DNA of 64,000 nt from NCBI GenBank assembly GCA_003112755.1, contig BFBT01000001.1, positions 3,439,693-3,503,692 of the forward strand, written 5' to 3'. Under the pieces are notes generated by a model that saw only the letters and a program-made list of their open reading frames with translations, was not told the origin of the DNA and did not search any database. This DNA comes from Lawsonibacter asaccharolyticus. Lineage in GTDB: Bacteria; Bacillota; Clostridia; Oscillospirales; Oscillospiraceae. Shown one piece after another: positions 26,958 through 35,043 of this stretch (positions are counted from its first letter, which is position 1; the number at the start of each line of letters is the position of its first letter). Both the position numbers and the translations under genes were made by a program.

Positions 26958-28631
26958 ATGGAAATCAAGAGCGACATTGAAATTGCACAGAGCTGTGAAA
27001 TGAAAAACATCCGGGAGATCGCGGCCACGGCGGGCGTGGACGAGAAGTACCTGGAGATGTACGGCAACTACAAGGCAAAGGTGGACTACAAGCTGCTCAA
27101 CGAGACCCAGGCTCAGGACGGCAAGCTGATCCTGGTCACCGCCATCACCCCCACCCCTGCGGGCGAGGGCAAGACCACCACCTCCGTAGGGCTGGCGGAC
27201 GGCCTGCGGAAGCTGGGCAAGAAGTCCGTGGTCGCCCTGCGTGAGCCCTCCCTGGGCCCTGTGTTCGGCGTCAAGGGCGGTGCGGCCGGCGGCGGCTGGG
27301 CCCAGGTGGTGCCCATGGAGGACATCAACCTCCACTTCACCGGCGACTTCCACGCCATCGGCGCGGCGAACAACCTGATGGCCGCCATGCTGGACAACCA
27401 TATCCAGCAGGGCAATGCCCTGGGCATCGATGTCAAGCAGATCACCTGGAAGCGCGCGGTGGACATGAACGACCGCCAGCTGCGCCACATCGTGGACGGC
27501 CTGGGAGGCAAGGCCCAGGGCGTGCCCCGTGAGGACGGCTTTGAGATCACCGTGGCCAGCGAGATCATGGCCGTGCTGTGCCTGTCCACCAGCATCACCG
27601 ACCTGAAGGAGAAGCTGGGCCGGATGATCGTGGCCTACACCTATGACGGCAAGCCCGTCACCGCCCATGACCTGAAGGCCGAGGGCGCCATGGCCGCCCT
27701 GCTGAAGGACGCTCTGAAGCCCAACCTGGTCCAGACCCTGGAGGGCACCCCTGCCTTCATCCACGGCGGCCCCTTCGCCAACATCGCTCACGGCTGCAAC
27801 TCCATCATCGCCACCCGCATGGCCCTGAAGCTGGGGGACTACGCAGTCACGGAGGCCGGCTTCGCCGCCGACCTGGGCGCAGAGAAGTTCATCGACATCA
27901 AGTGCCGCAAGGCCGGCCTGAAGCCCTCCGCCGTGGTGATCGTGGCCACCGTGCGGGCGCTGAAGTACCACGGCGGCGTGCCCAAGCCCGAGCTGAACCA
28001 GGAGAACCTGGAGGCGCTGGAGAAGGGCCTGCCCAACCTGCTGCAGCACGTGGACAACGTGAAGAACGTGTACGGCCTGCCCTGCGTGGTGGCCATCAAC
28101 GCCTTCCCCACCGACACCAAGGCCGAGCTGGACCTGGTGGAGAGGAAGTGCAATGAGCTGGGCGTCAATGTGGCCCTGTCCGAGGTGTGGGCCAAGGGCG
28201 GCGAGGGCGGCAAGGCCCTGGCCGAGGAGGTCATCCGCCTGTGCGAGCAGCCCAGCCACTTCCAGTTCGTGTATGATACCCAGGCCTCCATCCAGGAGAA
28301 GCTAGACACCATTGTGAAGAAGGTGTATCACGGCGAGCGGGTGGTGCTCACCGCCAACGCCAAGAAGCAGGCCCAGCAGCTCACCGACCTGGGCTTCGGC
28401 GACCTGCCCATCTGCATGGCCAAGACCCAGTACTCCTTCTCCGACGACCAGACCCTGCTGGGCGCGCCCAGCGGCTTCGAGGTCACGGTGCGCAATCTGA
28501 AGGTCTCCGCCGGCGCCGGCTTCATCGTGGCCCTCACCGGCGATATCATGACCATGCCCGGCCTGCCCAAAGTCCCCTCTGCCGAGAAGATCGACGTAGA
28601 CGAGAACGGCAAGATCACCGGCCTGTTCTGA
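26958..28631 (+). CDS. fhs: Formate--tetrahydrofolate ligase
   Basis: A 557-residue FTHFS. The ATP loop is [12 protein letters not shown] (about residues 60-71), with [19 protein letters not shown] and a C-terminal [10 protein letters not shown]. The enzyme joins formate and THF with ATP; in purinolytic clostridia it runs in reverse and makes ATP from 10-formyl-THF. With FtcD, FchA and the formate channel FocA around it, reverse operation is the likely role here. GAAGGAGA precedes the ATG. Confidence 0.95.
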   Translation: MEIKSDIEIAQSCEMKNIREIAATAGVDEKYLEMYGNYKAKVDYKLLNETQAQDGKLILVTAITPTPAGEGKTTTSVGLADGLRKLGKKSVVALREPSLGPVFGVKGGAAGGGWAQVVPMEDINLHFTGDFHAIGAANNLMAAMLDNHIQQGNALGIDVKQITWKRAVDMNDRQLRHIVDGLGGKAQGVPREDGFEITVASEIMAVLCLSTSITDLKEKLGRMIVAYTYDGKPVTAHDLKAEGAMAALLKDALKPNLVQTLEGTPAFIHGGPFANIAHGCNSIIATRMALKLGDYAVTEAGFAADLGAEKFIDIKCRKAGLKPSAVVIVATVRALKYHGGVPKPELNQENLEALEKGLPNLLQHVDNVKNVYGLPCVVAINAFPTDTKAELDLVERKCNELGVNVALSEVWAKGGEGGKALAEEVIRLCEQPSHFQFVYDTQASIQEKLDTIVKKVYHGERVVLTANAKKQAQQLTDLGFGDLPICMAKTQYSFSDDQTLLGAPSGFEVTVRNLKVSAGAGFIVALTGDIMTMPGLPKVPSAEKIDVDENGKITGLF

Positions 28632-28701
28632 GCATATGACCACATGCAGGGGGAGGCGCACGCCGCCTCCCCCTGCCCGAATCACCAAAAGGAGGAGACC
28701 C

Positions 28702-29571
28702 ATGGCAGTTTTGCTCAGCGGAAAACCGGTGGCGGAACACATGTGCCGGGACATCCGGCTCCGCTGTGAGAAGCTCTCCCGCCGCGGCGTCACTCCCACC
28801 CTGGGCATCGTCCGGGTGGGACGCCGGGAGGAGGACATCGCTTATGAGCGGGGGGCTATCCGCCGGGCGGAAAGCCTGAACATCGCCGTCCGGCGCTTCC
28901 TGCTGCCCGCGGACGCCTCACAGCAGGAGCTGATCCAGACCCTGCGGACAGTGAACGAGGACAGCTCCATCCACGGCTGCCTGCTATTCCGCCCCCTGCC
29001 GCCCCATCTGGACACCGAGGCGGTGACCAGCGTCCTGGCCCCGGAGAAAGACATCGACGCCATCACCACCGCCTCCATGGGCGGCCTGCTCACCAAGAGT
29101 GACATCGGCTTTCCCCCCTGCACCGCCACCGCCTGCCTGGAACTGCTCCACTACTATGATATCCCCTTGAAAGGCAAGAAGATCGCTATGATCGGCAAAA
29201 GCGCCACCGTGGGCCTGCCCACCGCCCTGCTGCTGATGAAGGAGGAGGCCACCGTCTCCGTCTGTCACATCTTCACAGACAAGGAGGACACCCGCAGCTT
29301 CTGCCAGGACGCCGACATCATCATCTCCGCCGCCGGCTGCCTGGACCTGATCCGGGCCGACTATGTGCGCCCGGGCCAGGTGGTGGTAGATGTGGGCGTC
29401 AACATCGGCCCGGACGGCGCCATGCATGGGGACGTGGCCTTTGACGAGGTGGAGCCCATCGTGGCTGCCATCACGCCGGTCCCCGGAGGCGTGGGCGCGG
29501 TGACCTCCACCGTGCTGGCCCTGCATGTGGCCCAGGCGGCCTGCCGGTCTCTGGAACAAAGGAGATCATGA
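28702..29571 (+). CDS. folD: FolD-like methylene-THF dehydrogenase paralog lacking cyclohydrolase residues
   Basis: A 289-residue FolD-fold protein: N-terminal catalytic domain, Rossmann domain with MIGKSATVGLPTALL, and ITPVPGGVG near the end. Ungapped alignment to E. coli FolD by eye keeps Tyr50 (in IAYERGAIRR) and the KDID Asp, but Lys54 is Ala and Gln98 is Phe (HGCLLFRPLP instead of LVQLPLP). Both residues are needed for normal cyclohydrolase action in studied enzymes. It may be a dehydrogenase only, or a non-catalytic folate binder. The start is the ATG at 28702 behind AAGGAGGAG. It overlaps focA by 4 bases. Confidence 0.82.
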   Translation: MAVLLSGKPVAEHMCRDIRLRCEKLSRRGVTPTLGIVRVGRREEDIAYERGAIRRAESLNIAVRRFLLPADASQQELIQTLRTVNEDSSIHGCLLFRPLPPHLDTEAVTSVLAPEKDIDAITTASMGGLLTKSDIGFPPCTATACLELLHYYDIPLKGKKIAMIGKSATVGLPTALLLMKEEATVSVCHIFTDKEDTRSFCQDADIIISAAGCLDLIRADYVRPGQVVVDVGVNIGPDGAMHGDVAFDEVEPIVAAITPVPGGVGAVTSTVLALHVAQAACRSLEQRRS

Positions 29572-30398
29572 ACAACTACCTCTCCCCCGCAGAATTGCTC
29601 GCCTCGTACAGTGCGGCGGGCGTCAGGAAAATGGAGCGCTCCGCCGCCAGCCTGCTCCTGCTGGGAGCGCTGGCCGGGGCCATCATCGCCATCGCCGCGG
29701 CCGCCACCAACACGGCGGTCTACGGCATCTCAGACACCTGGACCGTCCGGACCATCTGCGGCCTGCTCTTCCCCTTCGGTCTGGGGCTGGTCGTCGTCAC
29801 CGGTGCGGAGCTGTTCACCGGAAACTGCATGCTCCCCCTCACTCTGTTGGAGAAAAAGGGGGGATCGGCGGTCCTGATGGTGCGCAACTGGGCGCTGGTC
29901 TTTGCCGGGAACGCTCTGGGCTCGCTGCTGGTGGCCTGGCTGTGTGTCTCCTGCGGCCAGCTGGACTACTCCGCCGGGGCCCTGGCCGTATACACCATCC
30001 GGGTCGGGGCCGCGAAATGCGCCCTTCCCTTCGGCAGCGCCTTGGGCCTGGGCGTGCTGTGCAACCTGCTGGTCTGTCTGGGGGTGCTGGCCGCCGCCTC
30101 CGCCCGGGAGACACCGGGCCGCCTGATGGGCGCCTTTCTTCCGGTCTGCTTTTTCGTCTTGTGCGGCTTTGAGCACTCCGTTGCCAACCTCTATTACATC
30201 GGCGCGGCCCTAATGGCCGCCGCTGTCCCCCAGTACGCCTCGCTGGCAGCAGCCGCGGGCGTCGATCTGGCCCCTCTCACCCTGACCGGGGCCGCCTCCA
30301 ACCTGGTCCCCGTCACCCTGGGCAACATCCTGGGGGGTGCCGGGCTGGCCTTGCTCCTTTGGTATTGTCACTTAAAGCAGGGAGGGACTCCTTCATGA
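29568..30398 (+). CDS. focA: Formate/nitrite transporter family channel
   Basis: A 276-residue FNT channel with six membrane segments. Family signatures are GAELFTGNCMLP (Omega loop region) and GFEHSVANLYY with the central pore His. FocA-type channels move formate. Its ATGA overlap with folD and with folC puts it inside the one-carbon operon, where formate is the expected end product of Fhs acting in reverse. Nitrite or hydrosulfide are possible in other FNT proteins but less likely here. Confidence 0.92.
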   Translation: MNNYLSPAELLASYSAAGVRKMERSAASLLLLGALAGAIIAIAAAATNTAVYGISDTWTVRTICGLLFPFGLGLVVVTGAELFTGNCMLPLTLLEKKGGSAVLMVRNWALVFAGNALGSLLVAWLCVSCGQLDYSAGALAVYTIRVGAAKCALPFGSALGLGVLCNLLVCLGVLAAASARETPGRLMGAFLPVCFFVLCGFEHSVANLYYIGAALMAAAVPQYASLAAAAGVDLAPLTLTGAASNLVPVTLGNILGGAGLALLLWYCHLKQGGTPS

Positions 30399-31663
30399 CA
30401 GGACAGGAAGCCATTGAACTGATCCATCAGCGGGCCTGGACCGGCCGGAAGCCGGGCCTGGAGCGTACCCAGGCACTGCTGGCCAGCCTGGGCAATCCTG
30501 AGCGCCGCCTGCGCTTCGTCCACATCACCGGGACCAATGGCAAGGGGTCCACCGCGGCCATGACAGCCTCCATCCTGGCTCAGGCTGGGCTGCGCGCTGG
30601 CCTGTTCACCTCTCCCCACCTTTACCGCTTCCACGAGCGGATGCAGGTCAACGGGGCACCCATCCCGGATGAAGTCCTGGGCCGCCTCACCCAGCAGGTG
30701 CTGGAGGTGGCGGAGGGGATGTCCGATCCCCCCACCGAGTTCGAGCTGATGACCGCGGTGGGCATGGAGTTCTTTTTGGAGGAGCAGTGTGACATCGTGG
30801 TGCTGGAGGTGGGTCTGGGCGGCCGCCTGGACTCCACCAACGTGATCCCCGCCCCGGAGGCGGCGGTCATCACCAACATCGGCCTGGAGCACACCCAGGA
30901 GCTGGGCGGCACCCTCACTCTCATCGCCCGGGAGAAGTCCGGCATCCTCAAGCCGGGCTGCCGGGCCGTCCTCTACCGCCAGAGCGATGAGGTCACCCAG
31001 GTGATCCAGTCCGTCTGCCGCCAGCTGGACATCCCCCTGCGTCAGACCGACCCCCAGGAGCTGGAGGTCCTCTCCTCCGGTCTGGAGGGCCAGGACTTCC
31101 GCTACCGGGGCCGTGGCCCCTACCGCCTCTCCCTGCTGGGCAGCTACCAGCTCTCCAACGCCATCACCGCCCTGGAGGTAGTGCAGGCACTCCGGGATGC
31201 CGGCTGGACCATCCCGGAGGAGGCGGCAGTCCGGGGGCTGGCCGCGGCCCAGTGGCCCGGCCGCCTGGAGCTGGCCCGCCGCTCCCCCGACTTCATCGTG
31301 GACGGCGGCCACAACCCCCAGTGCGTGGACGCCCTTGCCGCCGCCCTGGAGAGCCTCTACCCCGGTCGGAAGCTCATTTTCCTCTCCGGTGTCCTGGCCG
31401 ATAAGGACTGGCATTCCATGTTCCGCCGTGTCCTCCCCCTGGCAAAGGCCTTTGTGGCGGTGACACCGGACAGCCCCCGGGCCCTCCCCGCCGCCGAGCT
31501 GGCGGCCTGGCTGGCCCAGTTCTCCATCCCGGTCTCCGTCCAGGAGACCCTGGACCAGGGGGTGGACACCGCCCTGGCCCTGGCCGGCCCGGAGGACGTG
31601 ATCTGCGCCTGGGGCTCCCTCTACTCCGTAGGGGAGATCCGCCACCATCTGGGGCTGTGCTGA
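30395..31663 (+). CDS. folC: Folylpolyglutamate synthase / dihydrofolate synthase
   Basis: A 422-residue Mur-ligase-fold FolC. The P-loop HITGTNGKGST is near residue 48, LEVGLGGRLDSTN follows, and the C-terminal domain has DGGHNPQC. The enzyme adds glutamates to folates so that they are retained and used better by folate enzymes. Its ATG overlaps the focA stop (ATGA). Pairing with fhs, fchA and folD suggests the operon also supplies its own polyglutamyl-THF pool. Confidence 0.93.
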   Translation: MTGQEAIELIHQRAWTGRKPGLERTQALLASLGNPERRLRFVHITGTNGKGSTAAMTASILAQAGLRAGLFTSPHLYRFHERMQVNGAPIPDEVLGRLTQQVLEVAEGMSDPPTEFELMTAVGMEFFLEEQCDIVVLEVGLGGRLDSTNVIPAPEAAVITNIGLEHTQELGGTLTLIAREKSGILKPGCRAVLYRQSDEVTQVIQSVCRQLDIPLRQTDPQELEVLSSGLEGQDFRYRGRGPYRLSLLGSYQLSNAITALEVVQALRDAGWTIPEEAAVRGLAAAQWPGRLELARRSPDFIVDGGHNPQCVDALAAALESLYPGRKLIFLSGVLADKDWHSMFRRVLPLAKAFVAVTPDSPRALPAAELAAWLAQFSIPVSVQETLDQGVDTALALAGPEDVICAWGSLYSVGEIRHHLGLC

Positions 31664-31700
31664 CCCCTCCCCCGTTTTCCCAGCGACCATACACAGAATA

Positions 31701-31775
31701 GGAGTACCGCGTCAAGTGCCGGCGGATGGGAAGTGGCCGCCGGACGAAAAGGCAGCTGTCTTGCGGTGGTGCTCC
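31701..31775 (+). ncRNA. THF (tetrahydrofolate) riboswitch, class I
   Basis: It matches the folT-type THF aptamer: outer helix GGAG with CTCC, inner CCGC with GCGG, the conserved CGTCAAGTG, and a P3 stem CCGGCGG with CCGCCGG. It lies 90 bases before a FolT gene, the classic target. Downstream, GCTGAGAG with CTCTCAGC (31827-31845) sits just before the ribosome site, so control of translation is plausible. Confidence 0.88.
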
Positions 31776-31864
31776 GCTTCCGCTGTCGTATCAGGGTATC
31801 CTTTTACGGCAACTGAAGAGGAAACCGCTGAGAGGCTCTCTCAGCCCGTGAAAGGAAGAGATAA

Positions 31865-32398
31865 ATGAAAGCTCAGAAAAACACCAAGATCATGGTCACC
31901 TGCGCCCTTCTGGTGGCCCTCCAGGTCATCCTGGCCCGGTTCCTCTCCATCAACACCACCTTCGTGGTGGTCAACTTCTCCTTCCTGGCCGTCGCCCTGT
32001 CCGGCATCCTTTTCGGCCCCCTGTGGGCTCTGGCCGTGGGCGCGGTAAGCGACTTGATCGGCGCCACCCTCTTCCCCTTCGGCGCCTTCTTCCCCGGCTT
32101 CACTGTCACCGCCGGACTGGTGGGACTGATCTACGGCCTGTTCCTCCACCAGAAGGGGGAGGGCTTCCATGGACGCGCTCTCTGGCTGCGGGTGGTGGGC
32201 GCCTCCCTGTGCGCCAGCCTGACCCGGCTCGTGCTCAACAGCGTCTGGCTCTACATCATGTACGGCAAAGGCCTGTTCGGCATGCTTCCCGCCCGCTTCA
32301 CCGAGACTATCTGCATGGTGGCGGCCCAGATCCTGCTGATCCCGGTGCTGCTCTCCCTCTCCCGCCAGCTGACCCGCCGGGGCGCTTTCCCCGCCTGA
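31865..32398 (+). CDS. folT: ECF transporter S component, folate-specific (FolT-like)
   Basis: A 177-residue membrane protein with about six helices, of the folate ECF-S family. N-terminal KIMVTCALLVALQVILARF and GALSD/GFTVTA-type loops (SDLIGATLFPFGAFFPGFT) support the call. S components bind the vitamin and dock to a shared EcfAA'T module, which is not in the window. The THF riboswitch directly upstream fixes folate as the likely cargo. GAAAGGAAGAG precedes the ATG. A 21-bp terminator follows. Confidence 0.9.
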   Translation: MKAQKNTKIMVTCALLVALQVILARFLSINTTFVVVNFSFLAVALSGILFGPLWALAVGAVSDLIGATLFPFGAFFPGFTVTAGLVGLIYGLFLHQKGEGFHGRALWLRVVGASLCASLTRLVLNSVWLYIMYGKGLFGMLPARFTETICMVAAQILLIPVLLSLSRQLTRRGAFPA

Positions 32399-32423
32399 GG
32401 GCCTTCCCCCTCTCTCCACCGCC

Positions 32424-32468
32424 AAAAGGGACCGGCGCGGAGCCTGTGGCTCCGCGCCGGTCCCTTTT
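32424..32468. terminator. Bidirectional terminator after folT
   Basis: A 21-bp perfect stem, AAAAGGGACCGGCGCGGAGC-type arms with loop TGT, ending in CCTTTT on both strands. It also ends the small minus-strand gene. Confidence 0.85.
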
Positions 32469-32478
32469 ACAGGAGGCA

Positions 32479-32619
32479 TCACCGGTCCTCCGCTGTCAGG
32501 GCCGCCCTGCCGTCTCCCTCCCCAGATGTTGCCGCCGGGACGCCCCCCGGGACAAAGCAGGCGATCAGGCCCAGACACAGCAGCAACGCGGCCACGGTGG
32601 TCACCACGCGATAACGCAC
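32479..32619 (-). CDS. Small 46-residue secreted or membrane peptide
   Basis: A GTG-started ORF behind AGGGGGG at 7-base spacing. It encodes MRYRVVTTVAALLLCLGLIA, then CFVPGG and a polar tail ending LTAEDR. One hydrophobic helix looks like a signal peptide or membrane anchor; the Cys after GLIA could be lipidated. It ends at the bidirectional terminator and is divergent from the OmpR-type regulator. Not recognised; the ribosome site and terminator argue that it is real. Confidence 0.45.
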   Translation of the reverse strand: MRYRVVTTVAALLLCLGLIACFVPGGVPAATSGEGDGRAALTAEDR

Positions 32620-32761
32620 GAGTATCCCCCCTGTCCCTTGATGCTCTTCTGGGGCCAGTATAACAGGAGAAGCTGAAATTACTCTGAATTTTTCAGGGCA
32701 TTTTCAGTTTTTTGTGGTATAGTGAGAAAAAACAGAGCCCAATTTGGAAAGGAGGCCCACT

Positions 32762-33469
32762 ATGCGTATCCTGATCGTGGAGGACGAGGTCCGGCTGGCG
32801 GAGGCCCTGGCCCAGATCATGGCAGAGCAGAAATATCAGGTGGACCAGGTCCACAACGGTGCCGACGGCCTGGATTATGCGCTCACCGCCCAGTACGATG
32901 TCATCGTCCTGGATGTGATGCTGCCCAAGCTGGACGGGCTGGAGGTGGCCCGCCGCCTCCGCTCCGCCCACGTGTCCACTCCCATCCTCATGCTCACCGC
33001 CCGTGACGAGATCTCCGACAAAGTGAAGGGCCTGGACTGTGGGGCGGACGACTACATGACCAAGCCCTTTGACACCTCCGAGCTGCTGGCCCGAGTCCGG
33101 GCCCTCACCCGCCGCCAGGGGGAGGTGGTGTCCGAGGAGCTGGCCTTCGGAGACCTGTCCCTCCACCTCTCCTCCCACTGCCTGCGCCGGGGAGACAAGT
33201 CGGTGCGGCTGGGCTTCAAGGAGTTCGAGGTGCTGCGTCTGCTTCTCCAGAACGCCAAGCTGGTCACCCCCAAGGACGACATCATTGCCAAGGTGTGGGG
33301 GCTGGACTCGGAGGCGGAGGACAACAATGTGGAGGTGTACATCTCCTTCCTGCGGAAGAAGCTGTCCTTCCTGGCCTCCCAGGTCTCCATCGGCACCGTG
33401 CGGAAGGTGGGCTATTTCCTCACTACCTCGGATGAGCCCGGCAGCTTTGGCGGAGGGGGCATGCCATGA
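32762..33469 (+). CDS. OmpR/PhoB-family response regulator
   Basis: A 235-residue regulator. The receiver domain (MRILIVEDE; phosphorylated Asp in VIVLDVMLPKLDG, about residue 51; Lys in MTKPFD) is followed by a winged-helix DNA-binding domain (VRLGFKEFEVLRLLLQN). The start is the ATG at 32762 behind AAGGAGG. It overlaps its kinase by 4 bases. A TATAGT -10 lies at about 32719. Signal unknown. Confidence 0.92.
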   Translation: MRILIVEDEVRLAEALAQIMAEQKYQVDQVHNGADGLDYALTAQYDVIVLDVMLPKLDGLEVARRLRSAHVSTPILMLTARDEISDKVKGLDCGADDYMTKPFDTSELLARVRALTRRQGEVVSEELAFGDLSLHLSSHCLRRGDKSVRLGFKEFEVLRLLLQNAKLVTPKDDIIAKVWGLDSEAEDNNVEVYISFLRKKLSFLASQVSIGTVRKVGYFLTTSDEPGSFGGGGMP

Positions 33470-34761
33470 TCCGTACCCTGCGGCGCAAATTTATTCTGGT
33501 GAACATGCTGCTGGTGTCCCTGGTCCTCCTTATGGTCTTTGGGGTCTTTATGGCAAGCAGTGCTCAACGCCTGAAGGACCAGAGCCTGCTGGCCATGCGT
33601 GCCGCCCTGATGTGGGGAGAGGAAGGCAGTCCCCTCCGGCCGGAGATCGCTTTTCCCCTGGATGGGTCCCGCCGCCCCTCCAGCGGCCAGGGCGCTCAGC
33701 GCTCCCTGCTCCCGGTGTTCACCGTCACAGTGGAGGACGGTGTGGTCACCGCTATCAACGACGGAGACCAAGTGGATGTCTCTCCGGAAGTGGCCCAACA
33801 GGCCGCCCAGGCCGCTCTGGAGGACGGCCGCCGGGATGGCACCGTCTCCTCCCTCCGCTATCTCCGGGAGGATGCGGAGGGAGGCGCGGTCCGCTTGGCC
33901 TTTGCTGACCGGACCTGGGAGCGGGAAAATCTTCTGGCCCTGCTGCGGACGTGCCTGCTGGTGGGGCTGCTGGGGCTGGCCTGTTTCTTCGTCATCTCCC
34001 TGCTCCTCTCCACCCTGGCCTTACGCCCCGCCGAGCGGTCCTGGCAGCAGCAGAAGCAGTTCGTAGCCGACGCCTCCCACGAGTTGAAGACCCCCCTCAC
34101 TGTCATCCTGGCCAACGCCGGCATCCTCCTGGCCCACTCCGGAGACATGGCTGATGGACAGCGCAAGTGGGTGGAGTACATCCAGGCAGAGGCCCAGCGG
34201 ATGAAGTCACTGGTGGAGGACCTGCTCTTCCTGGCCCGCTCTGATGACCGGCGCTCTCCCCTCCGTCTCCAGACGGTGTCCTTCAGCGACCTGGCCTGGG
34301 AGGCCCTGCTCCCCTTTGAGTCGGTGGCCTTTGAGGCCGGCGTGGCCCTGGACAGCCAGATCACGCCTGATCTGGAGCTCCTGGGCGATCCGGAGCAGCT
34401 GCGCCGCCTGGTGGCCATTCTGGTGGACAACGCGGTCAAGTATGCCGGGCCCCGCGGCTCGGCCTCACTGATCCTCCGCCCCCAGGGAGACGAGGCAGTC
34501 CTCTCCGTCCACAACACCGGCGAGCCCATCCCTCCGGAGCATCTGCCCCGCCTGTTCGAGCGCTTCTACCGCACTGACAGCGACCGGGCCAGGAGCCAGG
34601 GGGGCTACGGTCTGGGGCTGTCCATCGCCAAGAGCATCGTAGACGGCCATCGGGGCCGGATCTCCGTCTCCAGCTCCGCCATCTCCGGCACCCTCTTCAC
34701 CGTCAGGCTGCCCCTGCCCGGCCGCGGCCTGGGTCACCTCCGGACCCGCTCCCTGGGGTGA
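33466..34761 (+). CDS. Two-component sensor histidine kinase
   Basis: A 431-residue membrane kinase. TM1 is at about 11-31, a short extracytoplasmic domain runs to about 155, TM2 lies at about 160-182, then HisKA with phospho-acceptor in DASHELKTPLTVI, and HATPase_c with DNAVKYAG, GYGLGLSIAKSI and TLFTVRLPL. No clear HAMP domain. It pairs with the regulator upstream through an ATGA overlap. The operon ends before the riboswitch-like leader. Confidence 0.92.
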   Translation: MIRTLRRKFILVNMLLVSLVLLMVFGVFMASSAQRLKDQSLLAMRAALMWGEEGSPLRPEIAFPLDGSRRPSSGQGAQRSLLPVFTVTVEDGVVTAINDGDQVDVSPEVAQQAAQAALEDGRRDGTVSSLRYLREDAEGGAVRLAFADRTWERENLLALLRTCLLVGLLGLACFFVISLLLSTLALRPAERSWQQQKQFVADASHELKTPLTVILANAGILLAHSGDMADGQRKWVEYIQAEAQRMKSLVEDLLFLARSDDRRSPLRLQTVSFSDLAWEALLPFESVAFEAGVALDSQITPDLELLGDPEQLRRLVAILVDNAVKYAGPRGSASLILRPQGDEAVLSVHNTGEPIPPEHLPRLFERFYRTDSDRARSQGGYGLGLSIAKSIVDGHRGRISVSSSAISGTLFTVRLPLPGRGLGHLRTRSLG

Positions 34762-34804
34762 ATGGCCCGCCGTTTCTGCATGGTGAAAAAAGCGGAGATT
34801 TCTC

Positions 34805-34833
34805 TTGACAGCCCCAGGGGAAGATGATAAAAT
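34805..34833 (+). promoter_or_regulatory. Sigma-A promoter of the oadB leader
   Basis: TTGACA (34805-34810), a 17-base spacer, and TAAAAT (34828-34833). The expected start near 34840 is only a few bases before the aptamer-like segment. Confidence 0.8.
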
Positions 34834-34843
34834 CCGTAAATAC

Positions 34844-34936
34844 AAAGGGGAGTAGTCGGCGCGGTTCCCGCGCGGAAAGGCCAACAAGCATGGATGGAGC
34901 TTGTTCCATTCTGGTTTTTCCTGAAATGACCAGACC
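34844..34936 (+). ncRNA. Riboswitch-like leader, resembles yybP-ykoY (Mn2+) class
   Basis: It begins AAAGGGGAGTAG, the conserved start of yybP-ykoY aptamers. A short GC hairpin follows (GCGCGG with CCGCGC), then GGCCAACAAGC, a second stem (AACAAGC with GCTTGTT) and a 3' TGACCAGACC. An intrinsic terminator overlaps the 3' end. The conserved blocks fit the Mn2+ class, but the closing helix is weak and the downstream gene is a Na+-pump subunit, so a variant or another cation riboswitch is possible. Confidence 0.6.
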
Positions 34937-34967
34937 TGCGTTCCAATGGGAACGCAGGTCTTTTTTT
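34932..34967 (+). terminator. Regulated terminator in the oadB leader
   Basis: Stem AGACCTGCGTTCC with GGAACGCAGGTCT, a short loop and seven T. The left arm includes the AGACC that should close the aptamer, as expected of a transcriptional on/off switch. Confidence 0.85.
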
Positions 34968-35043
34968 GCGGGCTGTCTGCCGGGCGCGGGCCGATTTTTC
35001 TCCGAAAGGGTACACATACTATAAAGAAATGGAGGAAGAAAGC

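Noticed and set aside
31841..32578. Minus-strand 245-residue frame over folT
   Set aside because: Shadow of folT and its terminator; only the short GTG-started frame at 32479-32619 has a ribosome site.
32744..32761. Earlier ATG for the OmpR-type regulator
   Set aside because: It lies on the ribosome site AAGGAGG of the ATG at 32762, where the receiver fold begins.
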